This document shows positions 1 to 11,587 of a stretch of DNA of 64,000 bases, piece after piece (the first letter of the stretch is position 1; every line of letters starts with the position of its first letter). The notes below the pieces were generated by a model. It made no database searches. It worked only from the letters and a program-made list of their open reading frames with translations, and was not told the origin of the DNA. This stretch comes from Prunella strophiata. Taxonomy: Eukaryota > Chordata > Aves > Passeriformes > Prunellidae. A program made the position numbers and the translations under genes. Location: the NCBI GenBank assembly GCA_036583965.1, contig JAZBQD010000027.1, positions 27,845,001 to 27,909,000 on the forward strand. Reading direction: 5' to 3'.

Positions 1-5
1 CTTCT

Positions 6-31
6 CTAAGCTTTGTGTGTGCAAAGCTTAG
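6..31. repeat. perfect inverted repeat, 10-bp arms
   Basis: The arm CTAAGCTTTG at 6-15 is matched exactly by its reverse complement CAAAGCTTAG at 22-31, around a 6-base TGTGTG loop. It could form a small hairpin. It lies next to a pyrimidine-rich microsatellite. No function is evident, and 10-bp arms can occur by chance. Confidence 0.8.
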
Positions 32-39
32 GGGTTCTT

Positions 40-84
40 TCTCTTTATCATCTTTATCTTTCTCTTTATCTTTCTCTTTATCCC
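40..84. repeat. CTTTAT-type pyrimidine microsatellite
   Basis: Repeated TTTCTCTTTATC / ATCTTTATC units make a strand-asymmetric pyrimidine tract. It lies upstream of the possible acceptor at 117-118 and could serve as an extended polypyrimidine tract, but this is not shown. Confidence 0.75.
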
Positions 85-3000
85 ACCCCTGCTTGAATTC
101 CCTGATTTCTATTTCCAGTACAGATGAGACCCCTATGAGGTAAGTGAATCTTTGCAGTCTCTCTGCTTCTGGGTCTTGGGCTCCCAGATTGAACTGTGAG
201 TGGTTCTGCAGGGCAGGCAAACAGGTTAGCAATGAATGCTGGGTGTGCTGGCACTGTTGGGTAGAGCAGGTAAGGCAAATAATACTTTGTGCAAACAACA
301 AGGTCTCAAATGGCAGCTCCTGCTCTTGAGGTAACTAATGACCTTTGAGAACACACTGGAGTATGTTGTTTTTTCCATTAATAAAAGCTGTTAGTACATA
401 GAAAGTCTGTTCTGAAGTAGCCATCATCTAGTCAGACACTAATTACTGCTCAGTCTGCTTCAAAATGACGGGCTCACAGAATTTCTTAGTTTTTTGGCAA
501 AGGACTTTGTAGGTCAGAAACCCTACCTGCTGATGATCTTGTGGTGTCTAAGGTCTCTGGTCTTTCTTGGACCAATATATGTTTTTTCCCCTGGTTTTCT
601 GGAGCCTTTTCAGGAGGCAGCAAAGCAGTAAAGAGAAAGTTTGGAAAGCTGCAATATAAAAACAGTGTCTTCAGAAGGAAAACACTTGTACAAATGGAAA
701 ACAATTCAAGGGAAAGAATCCTTTTTGTAACAACATTACAAGAAGTATTTTGAGGAAAGGGACCACTCTTGCTGCACTACAATTATTTGCTGCACAGAAG
801 AGGGAGCACAAGAGGCTAAGCTGTGAGTGGCAGTGCCATCTACTCATGTGAAGGGTGCCTTGAGATTTCAGAAAACACACTGCTGGAGAACTTTTTGCTT
901 TAAACTTATCTTTTACCTTTTTCTTGCTTTTTATCTGCAGTAGCAGGGCTTTTTTTTAAAATTTTTTTTGTTGTTGTTGTTAAAATTTTCCTTAATTCCT
1001 GTTACAAAAGAGTGACAAGTGAAATGTGACATGAATTCAGGGAATGGGGCAGCACCTGTGTTATTTTCTCTGAAGGCTTTGTTTTGCATTTCCCAAAAAG
1101 GGATGAAAGGACTATGGTAATACAATGTTATCTCTTATGGCCACACATACTGGTGTGTCTTTCACTGCAATTCTCACCAGCTGTACTTGTGTTTCTCAAA
1201 AAGCATGGAATGCATATTAAATGTTTTTACTCCATAACTGTCCAAAACAGTGTTTGGAAAGGCTTAAGAGTCTGATTTTTTTTTTTTTTTTCAATAGACC
1301 AGACAAAAATTGTATAGACTGGAAGTTAGCTTGTGTATGTAAAGCTCATTGTATGAATGGAAACATTTCTTGTATGGTGTTCATCCAGCAGTTTTCATGC
1401 TCCAATAAAAATAGATATTTAAAAGGGAGAAAGAAATAATATAGTTACAGCATAACTAGTAGGTTTTGTGATTCTCCATCACAAGAAAGTTAAAACAAAT
1501 GGAATTTTGAGGGAGAGGTCTTATCTTTTAGTTGATCAACTAGGCATTGCAAAACCAATAAATTCAGCCTTTAGGTGCCAGCCAAATGAAGATCTAGTAA
1601 TGCACTGGCAAGGATGCAAGGGGGCACTGGTGGGTGAGGAGGAGAAGGGTAGGAGGCACACCTCATTTTGGTCAGTGAATCAGCTCCTTGTAAGCCACTC
1701 ATGAAAGCCTGTTGTTTGTTTGTTTCATAAAAGTGTTACGTTTAATTGTTGTTAGATATTGTTATTTGCTGGCTGTTGTTATTTTGTGAGGTAACCATGT
1801 GGCAAAACCTGCTCATCAGCCAGCATTCAGCAATAAAACCCCAAAATCTCAGTAAGAGAGGGGGAGGGTGAGGTTGTCACTTTGCTACCTGACATCTTGT
1901 AAATTAACACACCAGATGTGTAGTCTCTGCAGTCTTAACTCTCTACTATTTCAGTAAAGGGAAGGGAAAAAGGTAAAAGAAGAGGGAAACACCTTCACTC
2001 GGGAAAGATCTGTTTCAAAAAATAGGAGAAAGAAAAGGAAATGCTCTTTAAAACAATTGAAATGAAATTCTCAATTGAGAACTTGAAAAATCTTCCACTG
2101 AATGGAATCTTTAATGATTACAAACAATTTTCCTGAAGTGAAAATGTTGCAAAACAAAATTCCTTGAAATATGTTTGGTTCTATGCATGATTGAGATCCC
2201 TGCCAAAATGAGCAAAGTGTGAAAGCCAGTACTTGCTGGAAAAGTACATCTGTTGGTCTACCAAGGAGAATAAATTTGGAGAGAATCCTTACCCTTTGTC
2301 TTCATTTAAAAGGAAAGGAGTCTCAATAACTGTAGGCATAGCTCTAGTTCAAACTGATATTCATGTGGTTTGCTTTTAAAATTTTGTCTGAAATCCAGAA
2401 TGATGAACAGGGTCTGTTGTATGAGAAGAGAGAATTCGAGCTAATCCCTAAATTAAGTGTATGATCATGTTCTGACTGTTCTTTCAGCCTAAGTTTAAAA
2501 CAAAGCCTGCTGAATTGCTGATAATGTGCCAAATACCCAACATATCAACGGCCAATTAATTTAAATAATTTCATTTCAGGCTACCACACTCTGGCCTTTT
2601 TTTCCTTTGCAGTTCCTTAGCAACACCGTTTTCTTTCCCAGCAAATTGAGCACTTCCATCAGCTCTAAAGGATTTTTAGAGGTACAAGGGTATTCATGAC
2701 ACATGATGGACAAGGAGCTCAAGCTCTGCGTGGAATTCTTAATCTTTTGAACCTGAGCTGGCAAAAGCTTCCACAAGCTGACTTTTACATGTACTTACAT
2801 CTTCAGAACAAGAAGTTAAATAATTCCTGAAATTATAAACTCAGAGCTGATAAAAGGTGGTAAGAGGTGGTGCTAATGTAGTCAGAACTGACTGTGAGGT
2901 AGTTGTGGTAAGGACAGGCATGGTTGGTAGCCTGGGGTGCTTCTGGGGGTTGGCTGCTTTTGTGTGTTAGCTAAGAGATTCCTTCAGGGCACCTCCAGCT

Positions 3001-3183
3001 CCTGTTTTTTGGCAGGGCAGTGCTGCAGTGTCTCCTGAGCCAGGATCCTGTGGCAGGTTGCCCCAGTGAGCAGGGCTGAAGGATCCCTCCCTGGCCATGC
3101 TCTCTTCTAGCATGTGAAGTTTATGAACTGGGAGGGGAAACAGTTAAAGCAGCAAACTGTGTTGCTGTGCAGGAGAAGGAGGA

Positions 3184-3231
3184 GGGGATCCACAATCCAT
3201 GATAAACTGGGATCCATTATCCATGATAAAC
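3184..3231. repeat. 24-bp tandem duplication
   Basis: Two adjacent 24-base copies share the form GGGATCCAnnATCCATGATAAACT. They lie at 3184-3207 and 3208-3231 and differ at only two bases (CA versus TT). This is a simple local duplication with no other support for function. Confidence 0.9.
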
Positions 3232-6200
3232 TTTAGAGCTGGGCTGCAGCAGGTTCAAGTTCTCTGAATTTACTATGCTCATCTGTCAGCAGGTTGGTGC
3301 CTCCAGAGGCAGTAAGTGAAAGTTCAAACCTTGCATGGCCAACTCCTTAGAAGAAGTAATCACTAACTCTGTTAGATCTATAAAGACTTAAGTACAATCT
3401 GAATTGAAGGCTCACATCCATGCACTGAAGTGTCTGCCTGGGAATTCTCACCTGTTAATTGCATTCAAGCACTGGGCCAGTAATTGATGGACATGATTTT
3501 CAAAGGCTTTTGACACCCCTTGTGGATTTCCATCTCAGGTATGCACTGCTGTGATGTCTCAACATCTTCTGTTGCTTTGGTGATCATGTACAGGCAGATT
3601 ATTCTCAAGTGCCACTTATTGATTCCTATTCACACAGAACAAATCCTAGTGTACAAGACACAGCTGAAAACCTGTAGCTGAAACTGTCTCCTTCACTGAA
3701 CTTGGGAGGCACACCCGGGGAGTTCTCATTCTCTCTGGGAAGCATATAATTGATATAAACTTGCCTTTTTAGCACATTCAATATTTGACTAATTCATATT
3801 TATCTCTCATTTTAAATTTCAGTGATACCATCCCAGCTTTCTCCAAATCTGTGATGGTTTGGGCAGATAATAGCAATATTTTGTGAGCACATATTCTTCC
3901 TGTTTCCAGGGAGGAATACTGCCTGTGCTTCTTTTATTTCTATAGCTGAAATTAATCTGTGTGCCCTGTAATTTGATTATGCGAGGAGGCTGTTGAGTTT
4001 TTAAAATGGGTGTAGTGATGTTATATCCCTCATGATCATCAGGAGATGTTGTACAAACACTGGTTCTTGTTTCCACTAATTCCCTCTGTCTGCTTCTGGC
4101 CCTCTGAGTGAAATTGGATGCCCCTCCCCTTTTGTGAATTTGCAGTAATCAACAAATAGAGCTATTATGTCTCTTGTGCTTGGAATTCATGCATGTGTCT
4201 CTAGCAGGCCAGAGTGAACTCAGTTTAATTAGTTCTGGTGGGCAAAAATGAAGATAAACATGCCTTCTGAACCTTAGGTTTGCAGTTTGATTAATCTTTT
4301 GTTTGTCATGGTCTAGTTTGGCTCACTGGCTATTTCCAATATAGTGTAAGGCTTTTGCTTGGTCCAATCTTTTTGTTGAAATGCCTTTCTCTTACAGAAA
4401 ATGACAGTCACTGCTGTTCATAAACCATATTATTAGAGGAAGGTGTTACAGTAGCAGCCAAGCTCCATGTTCCCCCCAGTAGAAAACCCAGGAAACCTTG
4501 GGCACTAGTTTCAGTGAAAAGTAGTTTTCTGCATTTTTTCCATGTCCTCATCAATTCTAGTGAGGATAGAGGAGGGAATTTTATTAACCTTATTGATTCT
4601 GACTCAGAGGCGTAATTACTTTCCAGATCTTTATGGGCTATATTAGTCTGTCAACTTTCATTTTTTGGTTTTCCTCCCTTATTCCCTCAGCTTACACTTC
4701 TATTCTCTTTGTCCTCCTGTCTTCCTAGTAACACTCACCATTTACGTTTTTGCCCTTTTTCTGCTATTACTGTTGCTGAATTCAGTAGCTGCTAGGGAAC
4801 ACTCTTTTTTTAAAAGCCATCTGTTAAACCTGAGCAGAGGGTGCAAGATCCCTGAGGTTTCTCTGGCAGAATTTTCCTCACCTCAGTGTGGCTGACAAGT
4901 CTGTGGTAGCATACTTTGAACTTGTCATGGTACCTTCTTCCTGTGCTACACTGGAAGATGTGCAGTTACCAACATTTGTCTTTGCTTGACACAGTGAATG
5001 CACAATTAAAAAGTTGGTTTTTTTTTTTTCCCAGACAGCATGTCAAAGTAAAACACTCAAAAAGACAAGTCTGAACTGATCAGAAAGGCTTATAATTTAT
5101 TGAATCTGCTGTGTCTCTGGTAATGTCTGAATTACAGAATTTCTTGAACTTGACATTACAGCTGACGTGTTCTGGATGGGGTTCAGCAAACAGGTCCTTG
5201 AGCTGTGTGAGGAGAAAATGATGAGGACTGGCGTGCTAGAAGGAAGGTTTACCATGGTCACACTGGTACTTTGCTGAAATCCAGCACAGGGAGCTCCTTC
5301 CTTGGCTCTTGGGGAAACAAGAGGGATTTTGAGATGTTTCAGTGCCTCTTCTGCCCTCCAGCGCCAGGGAGCAGCCAGTGCCTTTGGTACATTCTGATTG
5401 TCTTTGCAGCCTTTGGAGTTAAATGGGAACATCTGTTTTTGGTGTCCCACTGTCAGTGACCTAGGTCTAAGGTTGAGAGGATCCTTTGAAGTGAAGCACT
5501 TTTCCCTCAGGAGGACTTTTTCTTCAGGAACGTGTGGAGAGGGGCATGGCAGGCTCCTCCCCATGGCAGAGCTCTGCCTCCCTGTGTTCCTCTAGCTCCA
5601 GGTGTGCTGTTGCTGCAGGGAGCTGCATCTTTCTGTCTCCAGGGGCTCCCCTCTTGCCACAGTGGAGCAAATGGCCATGGGCAAGGGGAACTACAGCTAC
5701 AGGCAGGGGGAAAAACGCAGTGCAAGGCATTATTTGTGTATTATCTGTGTATTCCATTTCATGAGCCTTGCAGAACGCTCTCCCAGTTGAGGTCTACCCT
5801 GTCACGTGTTGGTCTTAGGATGTTTAGTTTCCATGTTCTGTCTGAATGTATAATGCAGTGAGCATTGGGATTTTAATGTTCTTTTAAAACCGTGCAGCTC
5901 CAAAGATTAGGCAGAGCTGCTGAGCTCTTTTAAAGGCATCATGCTTTTGCTGTATTGCACAACTCTTGAACACCCTCCCAAATGAGTGGGGAGGGATGGG
6001 ATAAGGGACTGATGTGCTTTAGTGCCTCAGGCCCATGGCTACTGCCAGAGAGGCTTGTTTGAACAAGGCAGGCATTGGGTAAGAGCTGTGTTCACATTTT
6101 CTGTCTTCCCTCAGCACCTTCTCTTTTTCACTCTTTGCCAAGAGTAAGCTCTTGGGAGTGCTGTTGTGAGTAGTAATTCTTAAAAGAGGCATAGAAATTT

Positions 6201-7266
6201 AAAGCTAAAAGGCCTTGCAGAAACACAGGACTTTACTTTTTTATTTTAATTGCTGAATGTGATACGAGCATAACTTCAATGTTGTGAGCACTTATGTTTG
6301 TGGAAAACTTACTCTTCTATGCAAATATCTGGAGATTTGATTGGTATGTGCACCATGTGGAATGGCTTTTTACACCATCTATCTTTCCCTGCATAAATGT
6401 AATCTGGATCCTGCCTTGTCTAGGGGGAAATCCATTTAGTGTTGTTTATGGTGCTATTAATGAAAATAGTGCTGTCCTTTTTGCATTCATCTGTTCAGAT
6501 TGTTCCTTTTCACATTTTCCCTCCTGCAGATAGATATATGGCTGTATTAATTAAGAAAGCATGTCTGATACTATTATTTCTGGCTATGGTGTTTAATTAG
6601 GAAAAAAACAACAAAAAAGTCTGTTCTGTTTAAAGATGTGTAATTACAGAAGTTAACATATGTTATGTCACATCAAAACCATTGTCTGAATTATGAGCGG
6701 TTCAGAACAAGCACTCAGTAAAAGCTGCAGAAGCACTTTATTGGCTTGATTTATGTGACTGCCTTGCCTTTCCTGAGCCCTGCAGGGAGGATCTGAATAT
6801 GCTCCTACCCACCTTTGTGATACCAGGCTGTGGGCTTAGAGTAGTTAGGGTCTGAATGGTAACTGAGTAAATATTTTCTGTCTAGACCCAGAGTCAGTCC
6901 AGTGCAGGTGAGCAGTGGGCTGGGAATGGGCACTGGAGGGTTCAGCTGGCAGCTGCTTTGTGTTGCTCTGCTCAAAGATTAGTGGCAGGGGGTCGACCTG
7001 GTGCATCTATCCATGGGTAAAACATCGTATCCATGTTCCAGCAGGCTTGTTTCTCCATGGGTAGCGTGAGCAGCAGATTGTTTGGTGGTTGTCCAGCTGT
7101 GGAGGCAGAGAGCTGGTGCTTGGGAGGATTTGGAAGATGCCTGGGAGAAGCCAGAGCTCGGTGGGGATGAGCTGGGCTCTGTCCTGGGCCGACAGGTGGC
7201 AGCTCACAGTCAGAAAAGAGCATCTCTGGGGGAGCCAGCCCTGCTGTCACTGTGTTTGTTCTACAG

Positions 7267-7329
7267 CAGTGCAGGCAGCACAGCCTCTTCTATTCCATTG
7301 CCTGCACGGGGCACAGGGAATTTATTAAG
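7267..7329 (+). CDS. candidate upstream exon of TEDC1 (uncertain)
   Basis: An acceptor (TTTGTTCTACAG) and a near-consensus donor (AAG|GTAAGG) frame 63 bases, 21 codons, open in phase 0 at both ends. This is the same phase class as every confident TEDC1 exon downstream. The peptide runs from QCRQHSLFYSI to GHREFIK. From memory, the family has an LVK/FIK-like triplet followed by a SAL motif in its N-terminal half, so the FIK ending could fit. Against it, the family has roughly 60 further residues before the segment encoded at 11429, and no exon for them was found between 7330 and 11428. It may be a genuine exon with a missing neighbour, a minor alternative exon, or chance. Confidence 0.33.
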
Positions 7330-10300
7330 GTAAGGATTTATAAGCCTTAAAGATTCCTAAATCAGTAGGAATAGTGTAGAAAGTCTAGATGAAGTTGCAC
7401 AGCAGAGTTTCCTCTGCAGTCGTGCTAATGGCATATTGCTGGATCTGCAAGGAATTTTGCATTAAATCAGTTTTTGGAGTTTTAGTAATTCAAAATGTAT
7501 GAGCAGAGCAAGATCTACTCAATACCAAGTCACTAAAATCCTCAAACAGAGGGGAAAAAATGCTCCCTTCTCACATGTCTGTAAACACACTGGTGCCTGT
7601 GTTGTTCTTTGATGAAGTATTTATATGATGAAGTACTTGTTTAATTTATCTCCATCCACTGTTGGTACACCTACTCTCTGATTTCTGATAACGTGGGATT
7701 GCTTTGTATTTCAAACCAAAAAGAACAGCTTCATTTCTGCTGTTGAAGTTGAAACTTCTTAATCTTTAATTTCTCTCTAAGCACGTTGCATGCAAGTTAT
7801 TTCCTCAGATGTATGGAATGTGGCTGAAAATTGATAAAGCACCATGTCTTTTTCACACCCTACTTTCTCCCACCCCTTATTCTTTCCCTCTGAGTATTTT
7901 CATATCTGATGGCTTTTTTCAGTTTACTCTATTTCATGACTCTGACTTGTCTGCTCCTTCTGCCAGGAGGACTTTGGCAGTGTTGGGGGTTTTTTAATGC
8001 ACTTGCTACATTGTCTAACCACAAGCCTATTCACACTTTTTGGGAATGATCTGACACCTTTTTTTTTGTGATTTGACTTGAAAAATCTTAAGATGGAATA
8101 TTTAGGGCAAAATTTGTGTGTTAAAGACTGAATTCTAGGCTGCCTTGCAGAAATTGTTAAATACATGTTTTTGGGACATAAACCATGTTTAGGTGTATTT
8201 AAGGTTTATTTGTGAGCCTGGGGTAGGTTTTGTAGTTTGTGAGCTACCTTAACTGGGGTGGTGATGGGTGGTGTCTTGGAAGATGTGTTTGTTCTGGGGC
8301 TCAGCTGTTTATTTCTCCTGGATCTTTTACCACAGGAGAGCTGGTTCTGCTGAAGTGTGGGCAGGGTGATAGTTCAGAAACTGGCTTGGAGAGAGCTCAT
8401 GTAAATACATGCTTGTCACTTTGATCAGGCTTGTGCTTGCTTTTCTTAGTCTTAGTGGATACTGAAAAGTTCTAACAGCAGTACTTGGAGCTTTTAGGAT
8501 AGAAAGCTCCTTTGGGGTGAGCTATGGTGGGAGTGAAATGAGGAGCTTCATTCTATCTTCTGCTTAATCAATTTTCCTAAATTTCACTGCTCAGGGGTGC
8601 TCTGGCAGGTCTACATCACCTCAATTTGACCAGACCAGCTCAGGTATCACCACTTGGTGGGAAAAAACCTCACCATGGTGAGGGTGGCATTGATAGTTTC
8701 TCATGTGACCTTTGTAGTGCAAGGCTGTGCTGCCAGTTCCTCGAGCTGCTCCAAGCACATCCCTTCTCTGAAATGGAATCAAAGAGAAGCATTAATTGCA
8801 GTTTGCAAGCAAAATGCTTCTCTGGGAAGTGGCTGTGGTATGGTCTCTTCCAAAGGTGGCATGGAGCATTCCAAGCATGGGAAGGCCATTGGGGTCTCTG
8901 GGTAGTTGCCTTGGCTTTCTCTCTCTGTGAACTGGACTAAAGAAAATCTGCACTTCTGTATCTCAGAGTGAATGTAGTGTGTACCTGGACTGCTGCATAG
9001 GTTAGATAAATTCACAGTGATACTCGAAGCAAAGCCTGTAGCTTGGGCTGGTGTTTTAGTGATTTTTTACCCCCTGGGAGAGCAGTAAATAGTCTTAGAT
9101 TGTAAAGATGGGACTGGAAATTGAGGTCACAGTATAATATGCAAGACCTTTTTTTTTTTACCTTGTTTACTTTATGCTGGGCTAAGTATTTCATAGCAAA
9201 AGTAAATTTTTTGTGCAGTTTGTGAAATAAATAATGGAGAGATCCTGTTAAAAATGCATTGGCTGGCTTCCTTATTTTAATATTAATAAGGCAGGTTGCT
9301 ACAATAAAATTAGCTCTGCATGGTGTTTGTCACTGTACTGCCAAAGCAATCGAGTCTAATGCCATTCCTTCCTGAAATAAATCCCCAGGAGAGCAGTATT
9401 TGTGCTGTTCTGAAACCTCTGACCGGGGAAGTTGGAGTAGGACTGTAAATTATGGACACTGCAGATTTTAATCTGGGATTCCCAAGTCTGTCTTTGGCCT
9501 TGTGGCTTTCTAGCTGCTTATGTGAGGTGTTTTAATGTTCTTTACATGTGGGTTTTCTCTGCTGCCGTGACTAATACCCAACTGCTTGGCTTACCATGCT
9601 AATGGACAGCTTGATAATCGTATCTGCATGGTGTCCTGGTGCTGAAACCATCCTGTCTGGGCCAAAAGAGTCTGAATTGTGGAGTTCTTGGCTGTGACTG
9701 CAGTGTCCTAGGACTCAGAGCTTTGGTTTAGGAGCCTGGAGACAAAGGAGCGGAGAAAGAAGAGGGACGTTGGAGTTGGCACAAACTCTTTTTTCTTTTT
9801 CTTTTTTTTGGTTAAAGATGAATCTGTGCCTTTAAAAGGAGAAGCCCTTTGCCAGCCCTGCACCTCTGTGATTTATAGCATTTGTTTATCTGAGCCACAG
9901 AGCAAAAGGGAACAAACCTGTAATACTGATACAGTTTGGTATGTGACCAGAACAGCATTTTTGTGCTTATAAATAATAGGAAGCACTCATTGTAATAGAG
10001 GCCCTGTCAGCTGGAGATACTTAGGTTAAAACAAGTGTTAGAGGATTATTTCATCATGGTTGTAGACACACTTCTGTTGAAATCTGCATTTAAGGCAAGA
10101 TTAAATCTCTTCATTTTACAGTTTGCATTGTTAGTTTAGGATCCAAATTGGAACTACATTCAAGCTTTGCCTGCCAACTGGATCTTTTGAAGATTTTACT
10201 GAACGTGGAAATCTGTGAAGCAGGGAAGCACATATGTTTAAATATCATCAAGGTCTGTGGGTCCAAATATCTGCCTAAGTGTTTTCTTGCAAACAGTCAT

Positions 10301-11428
10301 GTTTCAAGTAGGCTTTTTAAATTTCTACTTAAAAGAAATGTCTTGAGAGTCTAAGAACTGGGAGACACTTCCTTTCAGAATGGCAAACATCCATTCTGAA
10401 TAACCAGGTCTTTGCAGTTCTGTGTTATTTCTACTTCTTATGACATGTTGTGGTAAAAACATTTGGAATGATGGCTTGTGTTTATTGTGTGTAATTCCTA
10501 TAGACTGCATGAAATGGAAAGCTTTCCTTTAAATGGTATTACTGACATCAGAAGTAAAATCACTCATGTCTTCTTCCCCTTTTAATTTGCAATCTGCAGC
10601 AGTCTGAGCTGAAAACTGAGAGATCTGTCTGCACATGTGAATGATCTCTTTGTGCAGGGGGCTGGGGGAGGTGGAGTTCCCTGTGCTCCAGGGAAAGATG
10701 TACGACAGAAATGTGCTGCAGAAATTTCATGCCGAAGATGGTGTTGGACTGTTGTTGGGTTTTCATCTGCAGCAGAAGGAAAGTGGGACAGGATGAACAA
10801 ATGGAAACTCTTTGCTTCTCTGTTCTTCCTTCCAAATTACTCTAGAAAAAGGCAAAACAAGCAAGACAGATGATACAACTGTAGCTGGAAGCATGTCTGT
10901 GGAGTCCTGGCCTCTGCCAGCTGCAGGATTGTTTCTTTCCTCAATCCTGCCAGATGGGAAATGTTGGATGGAGAAAAGAAAATACCTGGGCAAGCACAGG
11001 CCCACAGTTTTGTCCCTATATAAGTTATTGATTTACAAAATGGGGTCTCAGGAAGACACTGCAGGAGCTAAATCCGTTTTTTATATTATTTGACATATTC
11101 GAATGTTAGTCAAAATACAGTTTTTCCCATCTGGGTAAAGAAGATGCTTGCTGTCTCAGGAACACTGTCTTCCTGGGTATGGAAAATGAAACATGGGAGG
11201 GGAGGCAGCTCACCATGTCACAGCTGAGAAGCTGCTATTTATTCCACTTCTCTACTTGTTTAGGCTGTTCCCAGCCCTGTATTATAATTTCTCTGTGCTG
11301 CTGGAATTGATTTCATTTTAGGGCGATTTTCTTCTTCTTTGGCATATATATCTTGTATATTCACTACTGAATGACTTGAAAATACTGAAACTAATTAAAA
11401 CCAGTCTGGTGTCCTTTCCTGCTTTTAG
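7330..11428. other. TEDC1: non-coding, probable TEDC1 intron
   Basis: No supported exon was found. If the 7267 exon is real, the family predicts one further exon of about 170-180 bases here, encoding an RELLLAFSWLL-like helix. I searched both strands by eye and did not see it. Open frames near 8626-8940 and 10148-10354 show no similarity to the family. Confidence 0.55.
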
Positions 11429-11587
11429 TGTGAAGATGATCTGCCCTGCAGTCAGGAAGGCACAAGTGAAGCAGGACCTGAAGACAGAGTGGATGTTCGA
11501 TACCTGCAGTGGTTGAATGGGAGGCTGAGGCTGCAGTGGTGCAGTTTGCACGCTCAGCACCAAGAGCAATGCAAACTTTTGCACAAG
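11429..11587 (+). CDS. TEDC1: TEDC1 internal exon: VDVRYLQWL segment
   Basis: This 159-base exon (53 codons, phase 0 at both ends) has acceptor TTTCCTGCTTTTAG and donor AAG|GTAAAT. The peptide begins CEDDLPCSQEG, continues VDVRYLQWLNGRLRL, and ends EQCKLLHK. It lines up with the human TEDC1 stretch around VDVRHLQWLMGKLRF and the following QEQCALLSK, recalled from memory. TEDC1 acts with TEDC2 and delta- and epsilon-tubulin at centrioles, where the complex is needed for stable triplet microtubules. This segment is predicted helical and the exact function of the motif is unknown. It is the first confident exon in the window; the N-terminal residues of the protein are not visible upstream. Confidence 0.93.

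Larger units (their letters stand above)
1..7266. other. non-coding: intron of TEDC1 or upstream sequence
   Basis: No recognisable coding exon was found. The stretch holds the inverted repeat and microsatellite at its start, a GTT run near 965-980, a 24-bp tandem duplication at 3184-3231, and a region around 5100-5860 with overlapping open frames on both strands that match no family I know. The N-terminal part of TEDC1 is not visible here, so this is probably intron, with the 5' end of the gene before base 1. Confidence 0.6.
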
